From contig NZ_CP078067.1 in the NCBI RefSeq assembly GCF_019195395.1, positions 1,937,783-2,001,782 of the forward strand: DNA of 64,000 nucleotides. Reading direction: 5' to 3'. This stretch comes from Kaistella faecalis. Lineage in GTDB: Bacteria; Bacteroidota; Bacteroidia; Flavobacteriales; Weeksellaceae. Shown in pieces: positions 15,838-24,739 of this stretch. Made by a program: the position numbers and the translations under genes. How positions within the stretch are numbered: position 1 is the first letter of the stretch; the number at the start of each line of letters is the position of its first letter. The notes below the pieces were generated by a model. The model saw only the letters and a list, made by a program, of their open reading frames with translations, made no database searches and was not told the DNA's origin.

Positions 15838-17379
15838 CTATTTGGGCTCTAGTATGCTGATCGGGATTATGACCTCCTCAAGAGAGATCCCGCCGTGCTG
15901 ATAGGTTTCTTTATAATAATTTACGAAATGATTATAGTTCTTCGGATACGCCAGAAAGGTATTGTTCTTAGCGAAAATGTATTTAGAACTTAAATTTCCT
16001 TTCGGTAAAAACAGTTTTTCGGGATTAGAAATCGCCCATACATCGCTGTTTTCGTACGTAAGACTTCTACCGGTTTTATAGCGGATGTTCGTAGAAGTTT
16101 CTCTGTCTCCAACCACTTTGCTCGGTTTTTTTACGTAAATCGTTCCGTGATCTGTCGTAATTACCAGTTTAAAGCCGTTTTCTGCAGCCTGCTTAATAAT
16201 TTTCATCAGTGATGAATTCTCAAACCAGTTGTAAGTAAGTGATCTGAAAGTTTTATCGTCCCGGATCAGCTGGTTTACAATGACGTTATCGGTTTTAGCG
16301 TGCGAGAGAATATCAATAAAATTATATACGATTACGAGAAGGTCATTGTTTTTGTGCTGGTTGAAATCCTCCAGGATCTTTCGCTCAAAATCAGCGTTAA
16401 GGATTTTCAGATATTTCATCGACTTTCCGGAAAGCCCAAGCCGTTTCATCTGATCTTCCAGAAATTCTCTTTCGTGTTCATTTTTATTACCGTCTTCGTT
16501 ATCGTTAAACCATTTATCCGGAAAACGTTTTTCAATTTCCGAAGGCAGCAGTCCTGCAAAGAATGAATTTCTCGCATACTGAGTAGCGGTAGGTAAAATG
16601 CTGAAGTAATAATCTTCGGAAGTCTTGTTGTAGAATTTGGTAAACAGCGGTTCAATCACTTTCCACTGGTCGTATCTCAGGTTATCGATCATAAGCAGAA
16701 GCACTTTTTCCTTCTCAAGTTCCGGCTTCACTTTATCTTTAAATAAAGTGTGGCTCATCATCGGTTTTTCGGTCGTATGAAGCCAGTCTTCGTAGTTGTT
16801 TTCAATAAATTTTGAAAACTGAATATTTGCCTCTTCTTTTTGTGACTGCAGTAAATTCGAAAAATCACTGTCGAAAACCTTATCGAATTTTATTTCCCAA
16901 TTCAGAATCTTCTTATAATATTCTGCCCAATCCTGAAATGTTCTCATGTATGAAAGTTCCATAGAAAGATTTCTGAACTGCTGCTGGTATTCCAGAATTG
17001 TCTTTTCTTCAACCAAAGTTTCTTCCTGAAGGTTTTTTTTCAGTGAAAGCAGAACCTGGTTTGGATTTACGGGTTTCAGGATATAATCAGCAATCTGCGA
17101 GCCGATCGCCTGCTCCATGATGCTCTCTTCTTCATTTTTGGTCACCATTACGATCTTAATTGCAGAGTCGATGTTTTTAATCATCGGAATCGCTTCCAGA
17201 CCGCTTATTCCCGGCATGTTTTCATCAAGCAGTGCAAGCTGAAAATTTTCTTTTTCGATCATTTCCAGTGCTTCATTTACGTTATTCACGGGAGAAACAT
17301 GGTAACCTTTGTTCTCTAAAAATACAATATGAGGTTTCAGTAAATCTACTTCATCATCGATCCATATTAATTTTGCCAT
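15838..17379 (-). CDS. porX: PorX: response regulator with PglZ phosphatase domain, type IX secretion regulator
   Basis: This 513-residue protein has an N-terminal receiver domain: WIDDE (acidic pair D8/D9), LLDENMPG (phospho-acceptor D52) and ILKPVNP (conserved Lys, about residue 102). A helical linker follows. The C-terminal PglZ/alkaline-phosphatase-superfamily domain has LLMIDNLRYDQW (about residues 228-239), SILPTATQYAR and VITTDHGTIYVKKP (about residues 392-405), which supply the metal-site Asp/His and nucleophilic Thr. This is the Bacteroidota PorX, which pairs with kinase PorY and controls or contacts the T9SS. There is no DNA-binding domain. The gene is monocistronic, with TTAAC repeats upstream. 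Confidence 0.93.
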   Translation of the reverse strand: MAKLIWIDDEVDLLKPHIVFLENKGYHVSPVNNVNEALEMIEKENFQLALLDENMPGISGLEAIPMIKNIDSAIKIVMVTKNEEESIMEQAIGSQIADYILKPVNPNQVLLSLKKNLQEETLVEEKTILEYQQQFRNLSMELSYMRTFQDWAEYYKKILNWEIKFDKVFDSDFSNLLQSQKEEANIQFSKFIENNYEDWLHTTEKPMMSHTLFKDKVKPELEKEKVLLLMIDNLRYDQWKVIEPLFTKFYNKTSEDYYFSILPTATQYARNSFFAGLLPSEIEKRFPDKWFNDNEDGNKNEHEREFLEDQMKRLGLSGKSMKYLKILNADFERKILEDFNQHKNNDLLVIVYNFIDILSHAKTDNVIVNQLIRDDKTFRSLTYNWFENSSLMKIIKQAAENGFKLVITTDHGTIYVKKPSKVVGDRETSTNIRYKTGRSLTYENSDVWAISNPEKLFLPKGNLSSKYIFAKNNTFLAYPKNYNHFVNYYKETYQHGGISLEEVIIPISILEPK

Positions 17380-17439
17380 ATATTTTTTTCAAATATTTCT
17401 TCGTTAAAGCCCGATCTTTTCAGGCTTACTGTAAGGCGT

Positions 17440-17447
17440 CAAAAGTA
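17440..17447 (-). promoter_or_regulatory. -7 box of the porX promoter
   Basis: On the minus strand this reads TACTTTTG, matching TAnnTTTG, about 60 bases before the porX ATG. The nearest TTG (17462-17464) is only 14 bases away, short for a normal -33. That would fit a promoter needing an activator. Confidence 0.6.
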
Positions 17448-17481
17448 CAACCAAACATTGCCAAATTTCTTTTAAAAACAC

Positions 17482-17497
17482 GTTAAAGTTGCGTTAA
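17482..17497 (-). promoter_or_regulatory. TTAAC-N6-TTAAC direct repeat upstream of porX
   Basis: On the minus strand, TTAAC is repeated with 6 bases between copies (11-bp phase). The inner copy ends 34 bases upstream of the -7 box. This is the same motif and nearly the same placement as in front of rlpA and batC. Confidence 0.55.
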
Positions 17498-17556
17498 ATA
17501 ATTGAATACGTGAAGTAAGAAAGCATGTATAACTCGTGAGTTGAGATTAGAAAACC

Positions 17557-17564
17557 TAAATTTG
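17557..17564 (+). promoter_or_regulatory. Probable -7 box for the HD-domain gene
   Basis: TAAATTTG lies about 39 bases upstream of the ATG at 17604. A TTG at 17541 is only 13 bases away, so the -33 element is not convincing. Confidence 0.5.
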
Positions 17565-17603
17565 CAAATCCAGACTGATTTATTTTAAGAGACCTAACGA
17601 AAC

Positions 17604-18815
17604 ATGACGAACAAATTCAAAATCATCAATGATCCGGTTCACGGCTTTATCAAAATCCCTTACGAAATCCTTTTTGATGTTATAGAGCATCCTTATTTTC
17701 AGCGGTTGCGGCGCATTTCCCAGACGGGTTTACTCAATTTAATTTTTCCCGGCGCAACACATACCCGTTTTCATCATGCTTTGGGAGCCATGCATCTGAT
17801 GTTCACCGCTCTGGAAACTCTAAAGTTAAAAGGTATTGAAATTTCCCGGGACGAGGAAAAATCTGCAATGCTGGCGATTCTGCTTCACGATATCGGCCAT
17901 GGTCCTTTCTCCCATGCTTTGGAAAATATGCTCATGGACGACTGGCACCACGAGAAATTATCGCTCCTGCTGATGAATGAAATGAACGAAGAATTTGATG
18001 GTGAACTCAATATGGCCATTGAAATGTTTCAGGGAAAATATCACAGAAAGTTCTTTAACCAGCTGATTTCTTCTCAGCTAGATGTTGACCGTCTGGATTA
18101 TTTGAAACGCGACAGTTTCTATACCGGAGTTTCCGAAGGAAATGTGAACACGCAGCGAATCATCTCGATGATGAATGTTTCTGATGATGAACTGGTAATC
18201 GATGCCAAGGGAATTTACTCGATCGAAAACTATCTCACCGCCCGAATGTTTATGTACTGGCAGGTATATTACCACAAAACGTCAGCACTTGCAGAGCATC
18301 TTTTGGTGAAAATTCTTGCCCGTGCGAAAACTTTGGTTTCAGAAGGTCATTCTTTGCCTGCTTCGCAAAATTTAATGTATTTTCTTAAAAGAAATCATTT
18401 CGGAACAGCCACGGATGAAGATATTCAAAGATTTACCGAGCTTGATGATAATGACATCATTCAGGCAATGAAATTCTGGACCAAAAGCGAAGACAAAATC
18501 TTATCCTATCTCTGTAAATCTGTAATTGAGCGGAATCTTCTTAAAACTAAAATCTCTTCAAAACCTTTTGATACTGAGTTTATTAAGGAAAAAATTGCTC
18601 TTACCAATGCTGCGTTTAACATAGAAAACGGAACTGAACTAGTAGACCAGATTTCCAGAAGTTTACTGCCGTACAGTGCAGAAAAACAGCCCATTTATCT
18701 CCTGTTGAAAGATGGTCGCAAAATCACGTTAGAAAATTCTGAAAATCAGATACTTTCATCGTATATTAATCGGCCGAATACTAAGTATATTTTATCGTTC
18801 CCGCGAGAAATTTAG
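17604..18815 (+). CDS. HD-domain phosphohydrolase (dGTPase/YwfO-like)
   Basis: This 403-residue protein has an HD domain. IINDPVHGFIKIP at the start is the usual opening of this group. HTRFHHALGAMHL (about residues 54-66) supplies the first metal His, LLHDIGHGPFSHALE (about residues 92-106) gives the HD pair and next His, and SSQLDVDRLDYLKRDS (about residues 155-170) supplies the last Asp. The fold is shared with dNTP triphosphohydrolases and SAMHD1-type enzymes. The substrate is unknown. It sits alone between porX and lpxD. Confidence 0.85.
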   Translation: MTNKFKIINDPVHGFIKIPYEILFDVIEHPYFQRLRRISQTGLLNLIFPGATHTRFHHALGAMHLMFTALETLKLKGIEISRDEEKSAMLAILLHDIGHGPFSHALENMLMDDWHHEKLSLLLMNEMNEEFDGELNMAIEMFQGKYHRKFFNQLISSQLDVDRLDYLKRDSFYTGVSEGNVNTQRIISMMNVSDDELVIDAKGIYSIENYLTARMFMYWQVYYHKTSALAEHLLVKILARAKTLVSEGHSLPASQNLMYFLKRNHFGTATDEDIQRFTELDDNDIIQAMKFWTKSEDKILSYLCKSVIERNLLKTKISSKPFDTEFIKEKIALTNAAFNIENGTELVDQISRSLLPYSAEKQPIYLLLKDGRKITLENSENQILSSYINRPNTKYILSFPREI

Positions 18816-18840
18816 CGTGCTAATAATCCGCAAAAAAAAT

Positions 18841-18869
18841 TTGGAATAATTGGGATTTTCCTATCTTTG
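18841..18869 (+). promoter_or_regulatory. Promoter of lpxD (TTG, N18, TATCTTTG)
   Basis: TTG at 18841-18843 and TATCTTTG at 18862-18869 are separated by 18 bases. The lpxD ATG at 18876 lies 6 bases after the box, so the transcript should have almost no leader. Confidence 0.8.
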
Positions 18870-18875
18870 CAGGAT

Positions 18876-19907
18876 ATGGAATTTACAGCATCGCAGATTG
18901 CAGGTTTTATCAACGGAAAAATTATAGGCGACGGAAATGCCACCATCAGCGGTGTATCACCTATTGAGAGCGGGGAGGAGGGACATCTTTCTTTTATCGC
19001 TCAGGAAAGATTTGCAGATTATATCGAAACAACCAAATGTTCGGTTCTTATCGTTTCCGAAAAACTTTTATCCCAGAATACTTACCCAGTAACTGTTATC
19101 GCAGTAGAAGATGCTTATCTGTCTTTTCAGGTTCTTATGAATCTGTACAAAGAAATGCAGGGCCGCAAAAGCGGCATTGAGCAGGGAGCGGTATTTCACG
19201 AGACTTCCCAAGTTGGTGAAAACGTGTATGTAGGAGCTTTTACCTGTGTTTCCGAAAAAGTGAAGATTGGCGATGAAAGCCAGATTTATCCTCATGTGTA
19301 CATCGGTAAAAATGTAAAAATCGGTAAAAACTGCATCATTTACAGCGGCGTAAGAATTTATGATTACTGCGTGATTGGTGATGATTGTGTAATTCATTCC
19401 AATACTGTAATCGGTTCTGACGGATTTGGGTTTCAGGTGACCAACGACGGTTACCAGAAAATTCCGCAACTAGGGAATGTAGTGTTGGGAGATCACGTAG
19501 AGATTGGGTCTAACTGCAGTATCGACCGGGGAACAATTGGTTCAACTGTTATTGGAAAAGGAACTAAAATCGATAATTTAATACAGATCGCCCATAATGT
19601 AAAGATTGGTGAGAACAATGTGATTGCAGCGCAAGCCGGAATAGCAGGTTCTACTGTAATTGGCGACTGGAATCAGATTGGCGGCCAGGTGGGGATTGTA
19701 GGGCATATTACTATTGGAAATCAGGTAAGAGTGCAGGCGCAAAGCGGTGTAAACTCCAATACCAAAGATGGTGAGATTCTTTATGGATCACCTGCGATTA
19801 ACGCCGGAGAATACAGAAGAAATTATGTGCATTTCAGAAATTTCACTGAGATTGTGAAGCGCATCAACAATATTGAAAACAGCTCAAAAGATAAAACCAG
19901 TGAGTGA
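18876..19907 (+). CDS. lpxD: UDP-3-O-acylglucosamine N-acyltransferase
   Basis: This 343-residue protein has an N-terminal uridine-binding domain (MEFTASQIAGFINGKIIGDG ... GHLSFIA) and a left-handed beta helix of hexapeptide repeats from about residue 105. QIAHNVKIGENNVIAAQAGIAG (about residues 235-256) holds the catalytic His. It adds the N-linked hydroxyacyl chain in lipid A synthesis, from acyl-ACP. The ATG at 18876 matches the family N terminus. The in-frame TTG at 18867 is inside the -7 box and cannot be the start. It heads an lpxD, lpxC-fabZ, lpxA, efp run. Confidence 0.94.
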   Translation: MEFTASQIAGFINGKIIGDGNATISGVSPIESGEEGHLSFIAQERFADYIETTKCSVLIVSEKLLSQNTYPVTVIAVEDAYLSFQVLMNLYKEMQGRKSGIEQGAVFHETSQVGENVYVGAFTCVSEKVKIGDESQIYPHVYIGKNVKIGKNCIIYSGVRIYDYCVIGDDCVIHSNTVIGSDGFGFQVTNDGYQKIPQLGNVVLGDHVEIGSNCSIDRGTIGSTVIGKGTKIDNLIQIAHNVKIGENNVIAAQAGIAGSTVIGDWNQIGGQVGIVGHITIGNQVRVQAQSGVNSNTKDGEILYGSPAINAGEYRRNYVHFRNFTEIVKRINNIENSSKDKTSE

Positions 19908-21297
19908 TAAACAAAAAACTTTAAAGGAAGAAGTTTCCCTTTGTGGTATCGGACTTCATACCGGAAGAGAAGTTACGCTAACCATCAAACCTGCCAAAGA
20001 AAATACCGGCTTTGTGTTTGTACGTACAGATTTAGAGGGTCACCCTCACATTGAGGCCGACGTAAATTACGTGACCACAACCGAACGCGGTACAACCCTG
20101 GAAAAATTAGGGGTGAGAATTCATACCTGCGAACACCTTCTTGCCGCATTGGTAGGGTGCGATGTTGATAATGCCATTCTGGAAATGAACAGTGCAGAAC
20201 CTCCGATCCTGGACGGTTCTTCTAAGTTTTTTGTAGAAGCTATCGAACAAGCAGGTATTACCGAACAGAATTTCGACAGGGAATATCTCGTGGTAAAAGA
20301 AGTGTTGAATTACATAGATCCAGCCACTGGCTCGGAGTTAACCATTATCCCTTCTGATACCTATGAGGTAACCACAATGGTTGATTTCGGGACTAAAGTC
20401 TTGGGAACACAGAATGCCACTTTGAAGGATATTTCCGAATTTAAAGAAGAAATTTCCGCGGCACGTACTTTCAGTTTCCTTCATGAACTCGAAATGCTTT
20501 TAGATGCCGGTCTTATCAAGGGCGGGGATATTTCGAACGCTATTGTTTATGTGGATAAGGAACTCACCACAGAAACTTCAGAAAAACTTAAAAAAGCCTT
20601 CGGTAAAGATGATGTTTCAATCCGCCCGAACGGGATTTTAGATAATCTTACTCTCAATTATCCGAACGAAGCTGCGCGCCACAAATTATTAGATGTAATT
20701 GGTGATTTGGCACTTGTAGGAGTTAAGATTAAAGGTAAAGTTATCGCTAATAAGCCCGGACATTTTGTAAATACCCAGTTTGCCAAAAAGCTTAACCGCC
20801 AATGGAAACTGCAGCGGAAGAAAAATGTTCCCGATATCGATATCTACAAAGAACCGGTTTTCGACATCAATGGAATCATGAAATTGATGCCACACCGCCC
20901 GCCGTTCTTATTAATTGATAAAATTCTGGAGCTTTCTGATTCCCACGTGGTTGGGCTGAAGAACGTAACGATGAATGAGCCGTTTTTTGTAGGGCATTTT
21001 CCTAAGGAGCCGGTGATGCCGGGAGTTTTACAGGTAGAAGCTTTAGCACAGACCGGAGGAATTCTGGTACTTGCAAGTGTTCCTGATCCTGAAAATTATT
21101 CCACTTACTTTATTAAAATGGATAAAGTGAAATTCAAGAAAAAAGTGGTTCCAGGTGATACAATGGTGTTCAAAATTGAATTAATTTCTCCGATTAGAAG
21201 AGGAATTGTTCACATGCAGGGTTACGGCTACGTAGGCGACAGCGTTGTGGTTGAAGCTGAACTCATGGCACAGGTTGCAAAAAATAAACCGGACTAG
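19900..21297 (+). CDS. lpxC-fabZ: Bifunctional UDP-3-O-acyl-GlcNAc deacetylase / 3-hydroxyacyl-ACP dehydratase
   Basis: This fusion of about 465 residues is typical of Bacteroidota. The LpxC part (to about residue 310) has GIGLHTGREV, HTCEHLLAAL (zinc His, about residue 78), AEPPILDGSS and ARHKLLDVIGDLAL (second zinc His and Asp). The FabZ part (about residues 320-465) has LMPHRPPFLLIDKI and VGHFPKEPVMPGVLQVEALAQTGG (catalytic His and Glu). LpxC commits the cell to lipid A, and FabZ dehydrates hydroxyacyl-ACP for fatty acid synthesis, so the two compete for one substrate pool. The start is taken as the GTG at 19900, overlapping lpxD by 8 bases. A TTG at 19873 is the alternative. Confidence 0.93.
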   Translation: MSDKQKTLKEEVSLCGIGLHTGREVTLTIKPAKENTGFVFVRTDLEGHPHIEADVNYVTTTERGTTLEKLGVRIHTCEHLLAALVGCDVDNAILEMNSAEPPILDGSSKFFVEAIEQAGITEQNFDREYLVVKEVLNYIDPATGSELTIIPSDTYEVTTMVDFGTKVLGTQNATLKDISEFKEEISAARTFSFLHELEMLLDAGLIKGGDISNAIVYVDKELTTETSEKLKKAFGKDDVSIRPNGILDNLTLNYPNEAARHKLLDVIGDLALVGVKIKGKVIANKPGHFVNTQFAKKLNRQWKLQRKKNVPDIDIYKEPVFDINGIMKLMPHRPPFLLIDKILELSDSHVVGLKNVTMNEPFFVGHFPKEPVMPGVLQVEALAQTGGILVLASVPDPENYSTYFIKMDKVKFKKKVVPGDTMVFKIELISPIRRGIVHMQGYGYVGDSVVVEAELMAQVAKNKPD

Positions 21298-22086
21298 ATG
21301 GTACACCAACTCGCTGCCGTTGACAAACGGGCAAAAATTAAGAAGAATGTTATCGTAGAACCTTTTACCACCATCGCCGGCGATGTAGAAATTGGTGAAG
21401 GAACATGGATCGGCTCTAATGTAACGATTATGGATGGTGCCAGAATCGGTAACAACTGCCGTATTTTTCCAGGTACCGTAATATCTGCGGTTCCTCAGGA
21501 TTTAAAATTCGAAGGTGAAGATACGCAGGTGATTATCGGAGATAATACGACCATCCGCGAATGCGTTACCATAAACCGTGGTACCAAAGCATTGGGTTAC
21601 ACGAAAATAGGAAACGACTGCCTGATTATGGCAACCTCACATATTGCACACGACTGTGTCCTCGGCAACGGGGTAATCATCGTAAACGGCTGTGGAATCG
21701 CAGGCCATGTTGAAATCGGTGATTATACTGTAATGGGTGGCCTTTCCGCCGTTCATCAGTTTGGTAAGATCGGTAAGCATGTAATGATTTCCGGGGGAAC
21801 TCTTGTAAGAAAAGATATTCCGCCTTATGTGAAAGTGGCAAGAGAACCCATGACTTATGCAGGGATTAATTCTGTAGGATTAAGGAGAAGAGGTTTTACG
21901 AATGATAAAATCTTTGAAATACAAAAAATTTACCGCGCCATCTTCCAGATGAAAATGAATGTTTCCCAGGCAAGCAGCTATATCGAAAAAGAGATGCTTC
22001 CAACCGCGGAACGCGATGAAATCTTAGAGTTCATCAAAAATTCACCAAGAGGTATTGTAAAAGGCTACGGAACAGGAAAAGAATAA
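21298..22086 (+). CDS. lpxA: Acyl-ACP--UDP-N-acetylglucosamine O-acyltransferase
   Basis: This 262-residue protein is a left-handed beta helix of hexapeptide repeats (from HQLAAVDKRAKI to about residue 190) with a short helical C-terminal domain. ATSHIAHDCVLGNG (about residues 112-125) contains the catalytic His. It performs the first step of lipid A synthesis. The ATG follows the lpxC-fabZ stop with no gap. The C-terminal FTNDKIFEIQKIYRAIF is typical of LpxA. Confidence 0.95.
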   Translation: MVHQLAAVDKRAKIKKNVIVEPFTTIAGDVEIGEGTWIGSNVTIMDGARIGNNCRIFPGTVISAVPQDLKFEGEDTQVIIGDNTTIRECVTINRGTKALGYTKIGNDCLIMATSHIAHDCVLGNGVIIVNGCGIAGHVEIGDYTVMGGLSAVHQFGKIGKHVMISGGTLVRKDIPPYVKVAREPMTYAGINSVGLRRRGFTNDKIFEIQKIYRAIFQMKMNVSQASSYIEKEMLPTAERDEILEFIKNSPRGIVKGYGTGKE

Positions 22087-22146
22087 AGATAATTATTAAT
22101 GGTTAATTGTTAACCAACAACCAACAACTATCAACTAACTAAATAA

Positions 22147-22710
22147 ATGGCAACAAGCAACGATATTAAAAAAGGAATGTGTATCGAGTTCAGTAACGAT
22201 ATCTTCAAAATCATCGAATTCTTACACGTGAAACCTGGAAAAGGTCCAGCTTTCGTAAGAACAAAAATGAAATCCGTAACCAACGGAAAAGTTCTCGACA
22301 ATACTTTTTCTGCAGGTCACAAAATCGACGAGGTTAAAGTAATTACCAGAAAATTCCAGTACCTGTACGAAGATGACAATGGTTTTCACTTTATGAACAA
22401 TGATGATTTCTCTCAAATCTATCTTAATAAAGAGATGATCGAGAACTCACAATTCATGAAAGCGGGTGAAGAAGTTACCATTATCCTTAAAGAAGCAGAT
22501 GAATCTCCGCTATCTGCAGAGATCCCGCCGACTGTTTATTTAGATGTTATCGAGGCTGATCCTGGCGTAAAAGGAAACACAGCAACCAATGCATTGAAAA
22601 ATGCAATCGTAGAAACCGGCGCTAGAGTAATGGTTCCGCTTTTCATCGAAGCAGGAGACAAAATTAAAGTGAACACCGAAGACGGAAACTATCTGGAACG
22701 CGTAAAATAA
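22147..22710 (+). CDS. efp: Translation elongation factor P
   Basis: This 187-residue protein has the three EF-P domains in order: an N-terminal KOW-like domain (MATSNDIKKGMCIEF ... HVKPGKGPAFVRTK), an OB domain from about residue 65, and a C-terminal OB domain ending DGNYLERVK. The tip Lys in KPGKGP (about residue 32-34) is the site that is modified in other species. It relieves ribosome stalling at polyproline. Linkage to lpxA within 60 bases suggests partial cotranscription, although the gap has a palindrome (GGTTAATTGTTAACC, 22101-22115). Confidence 0.96.
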   Translation: MATSNDIKKGMCIEFSNDIFKIIEFLHVKPGKGPAFVRTKMKSVTNGKVLDNTFSAGHKIDEVKVITRKFQYLYEDDNGFHFMNNDDFSQIYLNKEMIENSQFMKAGEEVTIILKEADESPLSAEIPPTVYLDVIEADPGVKGNTATNALKNAIVETGARVMVPLFIEAGDKIKVNTEDGNYLERVK

Positions 22711-22752
22711 AAACTGATGGAAGGTGTAAATCTTCCATCTGCTCATTACAAT

Positions 22753-23655
22753 ATGACCTTCAACCACCCTCAAACGCTTAAAAGTATTGCAGGACTCATC
22801 GGAGCCCAAATGATTGGCGACGAAAATTTTCCTGTTCTTGGGACCAACGAGATTCACCGCGTAAAAGCGGGGGAAATCGTGTTTGTAAACCATCCGAAAT
22901 ATTACGATAAAGCGCTCAATTCGGATGCAACCATTATTCTTATTGATAAAGTGGTAGACTGTCCTGAAGGTAAAGCACTTTTGGTTTCAGACGATCCTTT
23001 CAGGGATTTCAATAAAATCAACACCCATTTCACCAGAATTTACAATTTCACCGAAGAACTTCACGACCTTGAAGTCGGTGAAGGCACACGCATTCATCCT
23101 TCTGCAATACTCGGAAACGAAGTACGAATCGGAAAAAACTGCATAATTTTCCCAAATGTTGTTATTGGCGACAGAACGGTCATTGGTGATCACGTCATCA
23201 TCCAGAGCGGAACTGTTTTAGGAGGCGATGCTTTTTATTACAGAAAACTTAACGGTAATTTCGACCGCCTGATCTCTGTTGGAAATGTCATTATTGAAAA
23301 CAATGTGGAAATCGGAAACAACTGTACCATCGACCGCGGCGTTACTGATTCCACTATTATCGGTGAGGGTTCCGTGCTCGATAATCTCATCCAGATCGGT
23401 CACGATACGGTCATCGGAAAAAAAGTACTTATCGCATCACACGCTGCCATCGCAGGCTGCTGCATCATTGAAGATGAGGTAACGGTTTGGGGACAGGTGG
23501 GCATGGCCTCCGGAAACCGCGTAGGTAAAGGAGCGGTCCTTCTGGGAAAAACCGGCGTGAATAAAGATCTGGAAGGCGGCAAAACGTATTTCGGGCAGTT
23601 GGCGGAAGAATTCAAGCAGTATCTTAGGAAAGAGGTGAAACTGAAAAAGCTTTAA
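22753..23655 (+). CDS. LpxD-like UDP-3-O-acylglucosamine N-acyltransferase, second copy
   Basis: This protein of about 300 residues has the LpxD layout: an N-terminal domain (TLKSIAGLIGAQMIGDENFPVLGTNE-type, then GEIVFVNHPKYYDKAL) and a hexapeptide-repeat helix from about residue 100. QIGHDTVIGKKVLIASHAAIAG keeps the His equivalent to the LpxD catalytic base. It is shorter than the first LpxD by about 40 residues and diverged. It may acylate with a different chain or act on another nucleotide sugar. The ATG at 22753 best fits the family N terminus. An in-frame ATG at 22717, 6 bases after efp, is the alternative. Confidence 0.82.
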   Translation: MTFNHPQTLKSIAGLIGAQMIGDENFPVLGTNEIHRVKAGEIVFVNHPKYYDKALNSDATIILIDKVVDCPEGKALLVSDDPFRDFNKINTHFTRIYNFTEELHDLEVGEGTRIHPSAILGNEVRIGKNCIIFPNVVIGDRTVIGDHVIIQSGTVLGGDAFYYRKLNGNFDRLISVGNVIIENNVEIGNNCTIDRGVTDSTIIGEGSVLDNLIQIGHDTVIGKKVLIASHAAIAGCCIIEDEVTVWGQVGMASGNRVGKGAVLLGKTGVNKDLEGGKTYFGQLAEEFKQYLRKEVKLKKL

Positions 23656-23774
23656 AGAAACATTAAAGTTATTGAAAAACATAACGAATAAAATAATTGA
23701 TAATTTTTTTTAACTCGGCAGATTCAGTAAATTTGTGAGAGTTAAATATTACGAATAAATTTAAAAAATAAAAA

Positions 23775-24647
23775 ATGTCAGTATTAGTAAACAAAGATTC
23801 TAAAGTAATCGTACAGGGCTTTACAGGAAACGAAGGAACCTTCCACGCAGGACAGATGATTGAATACGGAACAAACGTTGTAGGCGGTGTAACTCCTGGG
23901 AAAGGTGGTTCTGAGCATTTGGGAAAACCGGTTTTCAATACCGTTGCTGAAACTGTTGAAAAAGCTGGAGCTAATGTTTCAATCATTTTTGTTCCGCCTG
24001 CATTTGCGGCAGACGCGATTATGGAAGCTGCTGATGCAGGAATTAAAGTAATCGTTTGTATTACGGAAGGCATTCCTGTAGAAGATATGGTGAAAGTGAA
24101 AGCTTATATTGCTGACAGAGACTGCAGACTTATCGGACCAAACTGCCCGGGAATTATTACTTCTGATGAAGCTAAAATCGGTATTATGCCAGGTTTTGTT
24201 TTCAAAAAAGGTAGAGTGGGTATCGTATCCAAATCAGGAACTTTAACTTACGAAGCTGCTGACCAGGTAGTGAAAGCCGGTTACGGAGTTTCTACTGCGA
24301 TCGGAATCGGTGGTGACCCAATCATCGGAACTACAACCAAAGAAGCCTTGGAATTATTCATCAACGATCCTGAAACTGATGCAGTAGTTATGATCGGAGA
24401 AATCGGCGGTTCCCTGGAAGCTGAAGCAGCAAGATGGTATAAAGCCAGCGGATCTACAAAACCGGTGGTAGGATTTATCGCTGGGCAAACTGCACCTAAA
24501 GGAAGAACAATGGGTCACGCAGGTGCCATTGTAGGCGGAGATGATGATACAGCACAGGCGAAAATGGCTATCATGAGAGAGAACGGAATCAACGTGGTAG
24601 ATTCACCAGCCGAAATCGGTTCTACCGTAGCTCAGGTTTTAGGATAA
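23775..24647 (+). CDS. sucD: Succinyl-CoA ligase alpha subunit
   Basis: This 290-residue protein has the CoA-binding Rossmann domain ([20 protein letters not shown], residues 4-23; GGVTPGKGG) and the ligase domain with [13 protein letters not shown] (about residues 152-164), [11 protein letters not shown] and [12 protein letters not shown] (about residues 253-264), where His is phosphorylated. It makes ATP or GTP in the TCA cycle together with SucC, which is not in the window. The probable -7 box TAAATTTG is at 23728-23735. Confidence 0.96.
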   Translation: MSVLVNKDSKVIVQGFTGNEGTFHAGQMIEYGTNVVGGVTPGKGGSEHLGKPVFNTVAETVEKAGANVSIIFVPPAFAADAIMEAADAGIKVIVCITEGIPVEDMVKVKAYIADRDCRLIGPNCPGIITSDEAKIGIMPGFVFKKGRVGIVSKSGTLTYEAADQVVKAGYGVSTAIGIGGDPIIGTTTKEALELFINDPETDAVVMIGEIGGSLEAEAARWYKASGSTKPVVGFIAGQTAPKGRTMGHAGAIVGGDDDTAQAKMAIMRENGINVVDSPAEIGSTVAQVLG

Positions 24648-24670
24648 TATTTCCCAATCAATTCAATAAA

Positions 24671-24703
24671 GCGTTCCGGATAACTTCGGGACGCTCTTTT
24701 TTT
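24671..24703 (+). terminator. Terminator of sucD
   Basis: GCGTTCCG and CGGGACGC form a stem (one G-U pair) with an 8-base loop, followed by a run of T's. Confidence 0.85.
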
Positions 24704-24716
24704 GCCCAATATTTTT

Positions 24717-24724
24717 TATCTTTG
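24717..24724 (+). promoter_or_regulatory. -7 box for the outer-membrane barrel gene
   Basis: TATCTTTG lies 15 bases before the ATG at 24740. The T run of the sucD terminator occupies the -33 region. Confidence 0.55.
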
Positions 24725-24739
24725 TTCATAAACACCATT

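Noticed and set aside
22101-22115. GGTTAATTGTTAACC palindrome before efp as a further TTAAC-type operator
   Set aside because: The copies are inverted or 7 bases apart, not direct at 11, so it does not fit the motif at rlpA, porX, batC and moxR. It may be part of a local hairpin.
23710-23735. Single TTAAC near the sucD promoter (and one near 63623 before the NDH-2 gene)
   Set aside because: Single pentamers are expected by chance in AT-rich DNA, and no partner lies at 10-11 bases.
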